Source of the DNA: Vespula vulgaris
Lineage: Eukaryota > Arthropoda > Insecta > Hymenoptera > Vespidae
DNA: 64,000 bases
Assembly: GCF_905475345.1 (NCBI RefSeq)
Contig: NC_066608.1
Coordinates: forward strand, 620,001-684,000
Reading direction: 5' to 3'
In this document: piece after piece, positions 1 through 10,485 of the stretch
How the letters are laid out: each line of letters opens with the position of its first letter
How positions within the stretch are numbered: position 1 is the first letter of the stretch
The notes under the pieces: generated by a model
What the model was told of the DNA's origin: nothing
Databases searched by the model: none
What the model saw: only the letters and a program-made list of their open reading frames with translations
Position numbers and translations under genes: made by a program

Positions 1-1744
1 ACGAACGGAGCTTCGATTCTACGACTATAAAAGTTCTCTTCTCGCTTTCTCGCTTTCTTTCTTTCCTTCTTTCTTTCTTTCTTCCTTTCTTTTTCATTCT
101 TTCCGTTCTCACTGGTGTAAATCGTGATTCTCTGCATTGTTCAATATGTCTCGGCGAAGAAGAACCTTAAAAACCGTGAGTCACCGTGGGAATAATCGAG
201 ATCAAAGATCTCTTCGAAATTTCGATTATGATCGAAAGCTGTGATCTAGGGTGACGATGCTTTAACGAGTCGGGTGAGTTCCCAACGCTTTGTCGAGAGC
301 ACTTTTGCTCGGATGTAAAAAAGAGCGAGATTAGAGCTTATAATTTTTAATAATAAAGTTACATCTAGCAAAGAACTATGTCTCGTTAATAAGTCTGTCT
401 TCGGATTTTACAACGTGAAAGTATCGCGAGAGAAATATAAAACGAGTTAAAAAAGCAGCTTCTCTTTTTCGCTTTCGTTGGTCGTGCGGAATATTTTGAA
501 TAATGACACATGACTGACTGTTAATTTAGCGCCAAAAATTTTTTCTTTCTTTTAGTCCTTCTCCCGTAATTAGCCTGTCGTTTCTCGTCGTCGCCGTCGC
601 CGTCGCCGTACGATCTCCGAACGCTGGGATCTCTCGCCTCGAACATGTACACGTAATTATGAGAATTACGATCCACCTACTTACTGCTACGTGACATAAT
701 TATCGCGTCTCCTTCGAACTTGGAATCCAGTCGATCGCGAGTCGAGTAATTGTGCCGAGAAATATCGATTAGTACGGTGGCTAATGATATCGTTTCTACT
801 TTTCGACTCGGACGAAGAATACCTACGTGTATCGAATCTCGAATCGCATTTGCAACGAGTTATCAAGTCGCACCTTAAATCGCGCATCGCGTCTTTCCGA
901 ATGAAAGGAGGTTAACCGTAAATACGTAGTTGACGCGGTATATCGCGTTCGTCCTTAAAAATGCAGTTACATTTCTCGGAGCACACCGGTGGCATTAATT
1001 TTGAATTTTCTTACGGCGAGGCGTTGAGCGCTAACGTAGCTTTTTCCACGCTGATGTCCCCCTCTCTCTTTTTTTCTCTCGCTTACTCGCTTTCTCTTCG
1101 TTCCGCCAAAGTGTCGACAAGACGATAAAATAAACGTTAACCGGAGTACCTTGCTCTACGGATCGCGAATAAACTGTGGAAAGTTAGATAGAGAAGCGAT
1201 AATTTAGCGGCTCTCAAAGGAGCCAACGTTTATAATTCGTTCGAGCGTAGAGAATCCGCGTGAGCGTTTAAATTATACGTACGAGTGCCGGTAATGTGGC
1301 TTCCGTTGATTCGTCAGTTTATATCCCTCGCGTTAATTATACTCACTTTTCGAGAAGGAACGTTCCTTTGACGAAGAAATTAAGAGAAATTCTTTCGTTC
1401 CGTTTCGGTGAACGGTCGAAATAGCGCACAGCTGTTATCGATCGCACGTGTAACGCGTAATTACGAGAGGTCGAAGGGTTTCTTTCTCGGCCGTGAGAGA
1501 TCGTGTCAACGACGCAACCGACGTTGCTTCTATAGACTATACGTGCTAATTGCCTTATCAATTTACGCAATGTTTGCACATAAAGGAAACTGTATGTATC
1601 TACGTTTACCGTCACCATGCTCCTATTACCACGGATACATTACCTTAATTATGATATCAGGCATTATCGATTTGTCCGCGGGGATATGACCGATTTTCCA
1701 CTCTCAAGCACTTTACGAGTTACGAATGAATCGATGATTCCCTC

Positions 1745-1781
<37 letters not shown>

Positions 1782-2430
1782 TTTTCCTTTTTTTCCAATC
1801 GATTTGCCGCAGGATACGCTTCGAGATTAAAGAAAGCACTCCATGCTTTTTTTCACGTCGCGATACGTTCGAGAAAATGCTGAAAGATGCGAAAGGGCTT
1901 AGTTAAATTGCGAACGAAAACTCGAACCAGATAGAAAACATTGAAATTGTTATTTCGACTTAACGCGCCTCGCTCTTGCCGTATTATTGACTTTTCTCGA
2001 AAGAGATATGAAAGCGAAAATTTAAACCGATATCAAAAATATGAAAGAGTCTTGAATCGTTCGAAATGAAAGACTTTTTTTTTAGATCTCTCCAAGTGCG
2101 TTTTTCCGAAAAAAAATTATATAAAATCTAATTATATAGTTAAACGCGATTAGTGTAATTTATGTGGAAAAAATAGAAAATATTTTAGAAACGCACCGAG
2201 ATATGCAGCCATCAGCCCGGCAGTACTTGCGTTACAAGATTTACAATTACATTTCGATAGGTCGCAAGTAATACCGACTCGGATCTCACCACGTGAAGGT
2301 TGCTGCATGCGGAGATCCACGGACTAATAACATACTAATTAGTCGCGTTTAATGAACCTTCGTTCGACCCGGTCAAAGTCGATCGAGGGTGCATCGAACG
2401 CGACTGTGCCCTAACCTACCCGGTAAAAAG
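1..2430. other. CpG-rich non-coding DNA, no gene established
   Basis: Mixed-composition DNA with high CpG and two pyrimidine tetranucleotide tracts (TTTC-type, about 44-91 and 1745-1780). At the left edge, TATAAAAG (26-33) is followed by a pyrimidine stretch and a short ATG-containing segment ending in a donor-like GTGAGT (see the separate entry). The stretch 2195-2425 is complex, GC-richer sequence without repeats, and could be a regulatory element. No convincing coding region is seen. Confidence 0.5.
26..175 (+). promoter_or_regulatory. Possible TATA-box promoter and first-exon end
   Basis: TATAAAAG at 26-33 is a consensus-like TATA box. The first ATG downstream is at 146 and opens ten codons (MSRRRRTLKT) that run directly into a donor-like site (ACC before GTGAGT, 176). 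The order TATA, leader, start codon, donor is what a short first coding exon looks like, but each element is short enough to occur by chance. I found no matching second exon. A second donor-like GTGAGT at 274 is an alternative end. Confidence 0.15.
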
Positions 2431-3992
2431 CATGGAATTTTAATTGTTATCAAGTATCTGTTTTAAAAGTGCAACGAAACTATTTCTTTCTAACTATCTC
2501 TATATCTGATTATCATAATTATTACTTACAATTTGTATATTCCGAGATATATACAAAGTATATGTATTTTATAGTTTACATATACAAATTTAATTTAACT
2601 CCAATTAAAAATTTTTTAATTAAAACTAACACATTTCCAATCATTTTCGTCGCTGCATTATTAAATAAGAAATTGGACATTTTTCAAAATTAAGACGATT
2701 GGAAATATGAGAATTGGTCTCTTCATAAATAATTACCATCTTATCAATGGCATTTATCTATGAATCGACCAACGGGATTCCATGCTTTTTAAACTATCTT
2801 AACACCTAAGCAGCAGATAATCGACCGATTTGCTATTATCGCCTTAAATTAGCCTTAGACATAACTTAACCTTGGAACTAGAATTCTTAATAGTACTATT
2901 AAGATTTAAGCGTAAAAATATAAAGCAGAAGATAATAAAAAGCTGAAGCATAAGAGTTGCAACGAGCATCATGCATCCCACCTTATAGTTATTATATTCT
3001 TATAAATTAACGATGTAGAAATGAAAAGGATTTTTAAAGAATAACCTTGCTGAAAAATATCGATCAGCGCGAGAACCACTATGCAAGAAAATACACATAT
3101 AGAATAATATAATATGAAATTATATTTAAAGTTGGAAATTTCTATGATCAAGCATGCATTTTAATCGTCGACGATCTGAAGAATAGAATATAAAAGCGTA
3201 TTACACCTATTATACCATAAGAAAGGAATACTACAAAATTGTATAAACGTGCAAGAGTATGACTATTTTATTCCATTTTTCCATCGATGCTATTAATGGA
3301 AAGAGCAAACCAGATCTATCCAATGATTGAGGTAAAACGCCTGAAATATAAAGTACCAACAATTAAATATTTGATTACTCGAACGTTGAATTTATTACCA
3401 AACTAAAAGATATTATGGATTTGATAAATTGTAAATTTAATGAACTAGAGCATTTTAATAAATAAAAAAAAAAGAAGCTTCGGTGAGTCTTGAAAATATA
3501 TTAAATTATATTCGTCATAAAAGACCGATCGTAAATAATTATATCTTGTATATTGAATATTTTGTGGTTGACATTTTAAACAGCAGTCATTTTAACTACG
3601 AGCTACCTGAAACAGAAAGAAAATGTATTAGTCATACGATATTATAATTCAATAAATATTTAAACGAGCATGCACGTTCGCTTGACGTGTCAATATGCAG
3701 ATGCACTTTTCAATTTAATTCCCTGTCTATTTCTATCAATAAGATCAAATTTGAACGCGCCTGATTCTTCGTTAGAACATTGAATATTAACACGATCGAG
3801 AAATATGAAAAATATCATATTTGCAACAAGAATCGAAGATATATGAGTATATGAAAACAAACCTAAAAAAAAAGATCTAAAAATACAATATATGTTAATT
3901 AATACAAATTAATACACACTTCATCTTCAATTATAACGATTACTACTGACGAGTAATACGACAACGTGATTAAATAGACCAAAAGCCATTAA

Positions 3993-4021
3993 CGAAGGGT
4001 TCGCCATGGCGACAACCTTCG
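3993..4021. repeat. 29-bp imperfect palindrome
   Basis: The core CGCCATGGCG is a perfect 10-bp palindrome. It is flanked by CGAAGG on the left and CCTTCG on the right, with slightly unequal spacers (GTT and ACAA). It sits in a short GC-richer island within the AT-rich block. Confidence 0.6.
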
Positions 4022-4163
4022 AAAAATGACTCGTAGTCGATAGTTGCCCTCTTGAGCCACATTTCGTGGGGGCCTCTTCGGCAAATAGCCTCTTCTTGCT
4101 TCGTGCCCTAACCACTGCTTTTTAAGGGCATTCCCTAAGCTCGACCCGTATGAAAATTAAAAT

Positions 4164-4215
4164 TATATATATATATGTGTGTGTATATATATACATATAT
4201 ATATAGATATATTTC
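4164..4215. repeat. TA/TG alternating microsatellite
   Basis: Runs of TATATA with an internal GTGTGTG segment, followed by further TATA. It is characteristic of the AT-rich block, in contrast to the GA/CT arrays of the flanks. Confidence 0.8.
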
Positions 4216-4611
4216 ACGAAAACTATCCTAGCCTGTGGACGATCAATGAACCGAAAGAATTCACCAATCGTGCTCATTCACACAGGCACATTTACTCGAA
4301 TGCCCTAGCAGATATTCAATGAATCTAATCGATGCACCTATTACTAACCCTTCGCGAAAAAATTATTATAAAATTATGATTTTACTCTTTTACGTATTTG
4401 ACTATTTTCGTTTCGTATCGTTACTGCTTTTACTTTACTACGCATACGTAATAAGTTATATATTGCAAAAATCGCGAGAAAGTCGAAGGGTTAATATATA
4501 CTTAATACTAAGTATCAAACACGTTCCAAATTCTTTGCTAATTTATTAGAAATAAATTTCGTAAGAAACGCAAAGACTTTAAAACTGCTTGATACTGATA
4601 TATCTCGCAAT

Positions 4612-4687
4612 GCAAAGCTTTAGCAAGATATGGAGAGAGAAAAAAAATAAGCATGTTGATAAATTTGTAAATATGCTAAAGCTTTGC
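4612..4687. repeat. Perfect 14-bp inverted repeat
   Basis: GCAAAGCTTTAGCA (4612-4625) and its exact reverse complement TGCTAAAGCTTTGC (4674-4687) are separated by 48 bp of purine- and AT-rich sequence. As RNA this would form a strong stem. It could equally be the ends of a very short inverted-repeat element or a protein-binding pair. Confidence 0.8.
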
Positions 4688-5710
4688 CAAGTCTTTTCTG
4701 TCGATCTTACCTACTTAAAATTAAATACACATTCGCACAGAAAAAGCTACCTGCCTGCCTAAAAGCTATATTTAAAAAATAGCAAAACATTCGTTCCAAC
4801 ACATACACTCCACGATTCTCTCACATACCACCAGGGTGCAAAAAGCCTACACTAGAGAGTATGCCCCGGGGCACCTCCGACACCCTAGCTCAAACGCGTA
4901 TTTTTTCTAATATATTAGGAGTACGTACCAATTGCTGTAATCGACTGTCAAGGTTAATGATTATTGCGTTAATAACTAAGGCAAAAATACTAGTATATAT
5001 TAGTATATATGCATACTAATGGTATACGAGTATTCGAAAAGTTTTCACAAAAATGTGATAAATTTACTATGCAAAACGATATTAATAACAATATACTGTA
5101 ACATAATATATGTATTCATTTAAAAACATTATCGCGAAACGACGTACAATCCAGCACCTAACACGCACACACAAGTGAAATGTACATCGTGCGCAATCAT
5201 TAACGCAATGACAGTCGCCACTAAGGGGAAATTTAAAAACTAACCATACCGACTGTTTCTCACCCATACGAGTAACACCTGGGCACACGTATGAATGAGA
5301 ACGCAGAAAGTATGGGGGGAGAAACGGGAATTAGTTTGTTAGAAGCTGAAAATCCTGATCTAAAAAATGATTAAGTTATTCTAGGGCCTACGGGTTATGA
5401 CTCTACAAGTCTCTTTGTCTTTTAGCAACGACTCTACTCGACTTTTTTTTCAAAAACAATGACTCTACTGAGACTTTCCTTTATAGAAAATTTATTAAAT
5501 ATTTCATAAATTTATTCGATAATAATTGAAAATTCGGACGATTCCTTTCAACAAGTGGCTATTCTAATTATAGAACAAGATCATATTTGCCACTCGTTTA
5601 CCAGAATTTATCCGTCGCGTTTGTCTTCTTGTTTATTTATTAGTACGTCGATACATGTAAATATATCGTAGTAAATCGCGATTGAATATACTAGATACGG
5701 AGCAATGCAT

Positions 5711-5770
5711 GTAACGTGAATTACGTTACGTGCTTTTTAGACGAAATCGGGTAAATGAATACCCGATTTC
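5711..5770. repeat. Two adjacent perfect hairpins
   Basis: GTAACGT (5711-5717) pairs with ACGTTAC (5723-5729) across a 5-base loop. Fourteen bases further on, GAAATCGGGTA (5743-5753) pairs with TACCCGATTTC (5760-5770) across a 6-base loop. They lie about 150 bp beyond the last exon-like module of the minus-strand array, where a 3' processing or binding structure could sit, but no function is demonstrated. Confidence 0.75.
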
Positions 5771-5923
5771 ACCACTAATGTCGCGTGCAAGGTAGAACCA
5801 AACAAGTGCTAATTAATTGCACTATTAATTATGAAACTACTCGCGATGAAACAAGAAGACCCTATCCTGACCTAATAAACAAATAAACCACTCGCGAGTA
5901 AATCCAAAAGAGGAATTACTCAC

Positions 5924-7218
5924 GGTCGTACTCGTCAGTGATAGAAGAAAAATTACAACCAGTAACTCGTGCCGATTCGGACCTTTCGTCCTCGACATGA
6001 TTGAGCACTGGAGGGACTTCAAATTTGTTCACTCACTACTTAAGAAGTTCTGCGATGGCTCCAAAACACTCGTCCGCGTTGTAAATGGGGGAGTCGGTCC
6101 TCGTGACGATGAGCCAGGTTGATCCATAATAGGTTGAACATAAGCTAGGTCAACGTCCTCGTACTCCGACGAGATAGGATTATAACGACGATTTGAAAAA
6201 AAGAAAAAATTGAAAACGAATTAAATTTATTGTAATAAAAAAAGAAATGATAAAAATTATTAGCTACGATATTTATCAATTTATTACTCACCAATATTCT
6301 TCCTATAGAAGAAGTAGTTTTTCACTTATCTTCAATGATGCACTGACTCTAATACGCGAACAGTCTGTGCGACTGTTATAAAATAAAAATACTTTTGACG
6401 AACAAACTCTAACATCAAGCAATCGCGAACCGCGGATAGATCATCACGGACGAACGATGCTTCTAATTCGCGATTTTGACTTTATCTAAACGATACAATA
6501 CTCCATCCATTGCCACGCGCACGATTGCAATGACGATCTGGAAAAGAAATATAGACGAAGGAATTAGTATCGTTTATATAATACAAATTTTTTTTTTTTT
6601 CATATTAAAGAAATATTTACAATAGAAATTTACTTACTGGAGTCTATGTTGATCCTTCGCACGATGAGCATCCTGCTCCAGGATAACGACGAAGAATTCT
6701 TTTTTTATTCGTCCTGAACAAAGAAAAAATAGAATTATTAGTATCATTGCGTTAGTATAAAAAATTATTAAAATTATCGAAGAAACGTTTCAAAAAGAAA
6801 TTTATTTACCGGAGGTACTGTTGATCCTTTGCACGATGAGCATCCAAGATAACGAAGAACGATGCACTAACACTCGCGAATTTTTATCGACTTGATTTAT
6901 TTATTGCTTCGAACACTATTGTAACACTATTGATCTGTAATTTAAAAAAAAAATCAATATATCAGTACCGTTGTTACAATAAAAAATATTTTTAATTCTT
7001 CAGAAATTGTTCAAGAAAGAAATTTACTTACCGGAGTCTTCGTTGATCCTTTGCACGATGAGCATCCTGCCCTTTGTTGACGAAGTATGACGCAATAACA
7101 CAAACACTGACTTTGTTTTATAAATTTCCATTAATTCTAATTTTAGTTTTACTCCAATGTAGTTGATATTAAATAGAGATGTCACGAAAAAAAACACTGA
7201 TTCTAAGATCACCTTCAC
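5924..7218 (-). ncRNA. Candidate minus-strand spliced transcript with duplicated exons
   Basis: Read on the minus strand, the block shows a series of modules bounded by good splice sites: A, ending at 7032 before GTAAGT; B, 6934-6810 (acceptor ATTACAG, donor GTAAAT); C, 6713-6638 (acceptor TTGTTCAG, donor GTAAGT); D, 6537-6292 (acceptor TTTTCCAG, donor GTGAGT); E, 6163-6037 (weak acceptor CGGAG, donor GTGAGT); F, 6007-5924 (acceptor CTCCAG, donor GTGAGT). A, B and C end in near-identical sequence (GATGCTCATCGTGC and on to AAGGATCAAC), and B and D share internal sequence, so the modules arose by duplication. B is stopped in all three frames, so a long non-coding RNA or 5'-leader array is more likely than a protein, although E has an open frame (YEDVDLAYVQPIMDQPG). 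The splicing is inferred from motifs only. Confidence 0.35.
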
Positions 7219-7370
7219 AACTATGACACTATCATCAAAACTCTGACACTATCACAAAAAATCTGGAAAGCTGGAACTTGGAAAAAACCTTGGCGTAAAA
7301 CATAACCTAAAATTTATGAAAATTTGTTCTATTATAACACTCGGTAAAAGACGACAAATTAATATATATA

Positions 7371-8340
7371 TATTAATTATAATTAAAATATTCTATAATA
7401 AAATATTAATCCGAAAGATATTTGATCGACGTCTCCCACTTTCGGAGATACGTGCTTACGCGTCGAAGTACTTTATAAAACTGAAGAGATTTCGTCGATG
7501 ACCTTGTAGAACGCGATGCTCAATTGTTTCTTACCGAATCGTTTCCCGGAAATTTAAGGCCCGTTTCTATTTACATGTCGAGTATTATCTATCTCTCTCC
7601 TTTAATATCCTTTAAGAGATATACTTACGTATGTTTGCAATACGTGTGACGAAGAGGAAGCGTTTATAGAATAAGATCGACTTCGAGTTTTCTCAATTTG
7701 TGGAATTCTTTAAACCTGAAAATTGTAAGATTGCATTAGTCGAGTATAAAAATATTGTATGTGCGTACGTATATATAGATATGTCTCTATGTATTGCGAA
7801 TATTCAATGCTTATTATAATATATATTATATATATCATATATATACATATTTATATAAGATATATATGTAAATTACAATTAAAATATTCTATAATAAAAT
7901 ATATATCCGAAAGATATTTGATCGACGTCTCCCACTTTCGGAGATACGTGCTTACGCGTCGAAGTACTTTATAAAACTGAAGAAATTTCGTCGATCACCT
8001 TGTAGAGCGCGACGCTCAATTGTTTCTTACCGAATCGTTTCCCGGAAATTTAAGCCGCGTTTCTATTTACGTATCGAGTATTATCTATCTCTCTTCTTTA
8101 ATATCCTTGAAAAGAGATATATTTACGTATACAATGAAAAGAAAGTGTATATAGAATAAGATCGACTTCGAGTCTCTTCGATTCGTGGAATCTTTAATTC
8201 TGAGAATTGTAAGTCGGTTAGGAGATTATAAAAAAAAATTGTGTGCGTATATATATATATATATATGTCCTTTGTGTGACGAATATCCAATGCGTATTAC
8301 ATATCATATATATATGTACATATCTATATATATCACGTAA
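7371..8340. repeat. Tandem duplication, unit about 496 bp
   Basis: The sequence at 7371-7866 is repeated at 7867-8340 with an offset of 496 bp. Both begin AATTAAAATATTCTATAATA and contain the same block from CCGAAAGATATTTGATCGAC to AATAAGATCGACTTCGAG. Each ends in a TA-rich run. Identity in the central part is about 90% or more by eye, with scattered substitutions and short indels, so the duplication is not brand new. The best-preserved part holds a potential hairpin (7427-7465 and 7923-7961): CGACG/CGTCG outside, TCTCC/GGAGA inside. No coding function was recognised. Confidence 0.85.
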
Positions 8341-10289
8341 AGTAATGAAATATGACGAAAAAAAGAATCGAAAAAAAGGACATATGCGAACATGTACGAA
8401 CACTACTGACCTAAATCAATTCTAAGGAAAAATATTGGCCGACTGACCTATTTAATTTCTTGGGAAATACTTGTTTTCAATGCCAAGGCAGGCGACAAAA
8501 AAATCTCTTACGTACTAGCACGCATACATACGAATGTCTTCGACCGAGCTCGCCGGTTACAAGCGTTAATAAAAAACTTTCTATGTACGAGCATCTCGAT
8601 GGAAGACTTTCTTACATGTACGTATACATACATAAATTCTTAGAAAAGAGCAAACTTATTTCCGCACAGGTTTGTAGGTAATGTATTGTCTTCGTTTTAA
8701 AAAGAAACGGAGGCATTAACGCGCATCGAACGGACGATATTTTTCCTTTTAACTTTCCGTTAACTCATTTACAAAATAAATAATTTCGCAATTATTATTT
8801 TAATAATTTCGTTAAAATTCTATGGAATATTTTACGAAAGTATTCATCAACCTTATAGACCGAACAATTGTTTCAAATTGTTTTCCAGTATGGCGGGTAA
8901 ACCGTGTGTAAAAATGAATTGCATTCTCGGTCAATTTGTTGCTATAGTTGAAAAAAGTTAATAGATATACACGCATATACGACATTCGCACGGAGAGATG
9001 CATAAAACGTTACGATTGATATAAAACTCCAAAGAGAATTGAAAAATACCATTCCTGTATAAAAAGTTATAGATATGCGAAGCTTTTCTCGCGATGGCGA
9101 ACGCGTAAGACACGCTCTTTGCAATCGTGTTTAAAAAAGCAGAAAATAAAGGCACAAACAAAATAATAATAAAAAAAAGAGAGAGAGAGGAGGATAACTC
9201 CTACGGTTTCATTGGAAAAGCAGAGTTTCGTCCATACGAAAACTTGATCCCCTCCTCCTCTTGCTGTATGTTTTCGTCTACTCGTGTCCACATCCTCCTC
9301 GTCGTCGTATGGAAATAACGTTTCACTTTTTTATTCCGTCCCATGTTTCGTATGCACATCGAGAGAGGCACCTCGTATTTTCGACTCTATTCGTTTATTG
9401 GCAATGGACCAAAGCTGCAGGACACACAGTGGTATAGAGCAAAATTACTATCTCGTGTTTACATCTTTTTTCTCTCTTCCTCTATCTCTCAATTCGCTGC
9501 CTCCCTCTCTCCCTCGCTCTTTTCTCTTTACTTTACTCTTTTCCCAACTTACACCGAGTTTCATGAAGAAGAGGCAATCGGCCGTATCATTCCACCCACC
9601 TATTCTCTCCCTCTCTTTATTTTGCTTCCATTAAATCGAATTTATTCAAGGCACTAGCAACAACGATAATTTTCTTCACCTGTTCTCTCTCTCTCTCTCT
9701 CTGCCTCGAAACAAATGTACCGAGAAACCTCGTCCGAGAAAATCACGACGCTCCGGCGAAGCCATTTATCGCATCAAGATCATTAGTTCCCTCTCCTCCT
9801 TCCTCTTTCTTCTTTCTTTCTTTCTTATTTTTTCTTTTCTCTTTTTTATCTACGATCGCGACGCACGAATGCCTTATGCAATTACTGCAACGAAGAGCAG
9901 CGATTCGTTGGCCCGCTACGACGACTTTCGATACGGAAGGAGAACGTTCCAATTTTGTTCAAGTTCTACCTGGATTTTCCAAATGTATTCGCGTGCGCGC
10001 ATATGCACGCGCATGTGTTGCAAATATTTATCGAAGGTAGTCGGAGAAATTGGCCGGAGAAAATCTATTCGAATTTTCTACAAAGTTTATATCCAACGTA
10101 TAAGGAAGATGTAACGTTTGAACGTTTTATACCGATTACACGTGCGGTACAGCAAACCGGAGTATCAAATTCAAAAGAGAATTTATTTCCGCATGATTTC
10201 GATTGGAACGAAATTTTAGTCGAAAATTTACGTAGAGACAGACGTTAACATATTGTTGACCGGTTTACTCGGTCGATGCACGATGCACG

Positions 10290-10485
10290 CGATTTATGCA
10301 ATTATTAATCTACAAAAATGTACAACTCGTCGTTATAGAATTACTCATCGCGTTGGATAATATTTCACTTAATGTCGACATCATCGATTTTCCTTTTTCA
10401 TATATTAATAACGATTTTAATTCGATCCTAACACGCGAATATAACGTATTACTTTTTGCAGATAATAGCCGGTCAATAAAGCGTT
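10290..10485 (+). repeat. Dispersed repeat Rep-C, copy 1
   Basis: It aligns by eye over about 190 bp with 15225-15420. Shared landmarks in the same order are TTTATGCAATTATT, AACTCGT, CGATTT, ATTAATAA/CTTAATAA with GATTTTAAT, and ATAGCCG. Identity is roughly two thirds, which indicates an old dispersed repeat or segmental duplication. The family is unknown. Confidence 0.6.

Larger units (their letters stand above)
2431..8960. other. AT-rich, microsatellite-poor block of different composition
   Basis: From about 2430 to about 8960 the sequence is visibly more AT-rich than the flanks, and the GA/CT dinucleotide arrays that recur every 1-2 kb elsewhere are almost absent. The repeats here are instead TA/TG runs (4164-4215, around 7820-7865, 8245-8330). 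The block contains four inverted repeats, a set of minus-strand splice-bounded exon-like modules, and a 496-bp tandem duplication. This could be an old inserted element, or a separate locus with its own transcript. I recognised no transposase, reverse transcriptase or viral protein in any frame. Confidence 0.45.

Noticed and set aside
9955..10248. 97-codon + strand open frame
   Set aside because: Mixed residues with no domain, no start context and no splice signals. It is adjacent to the Rep-C copy and probably chance.
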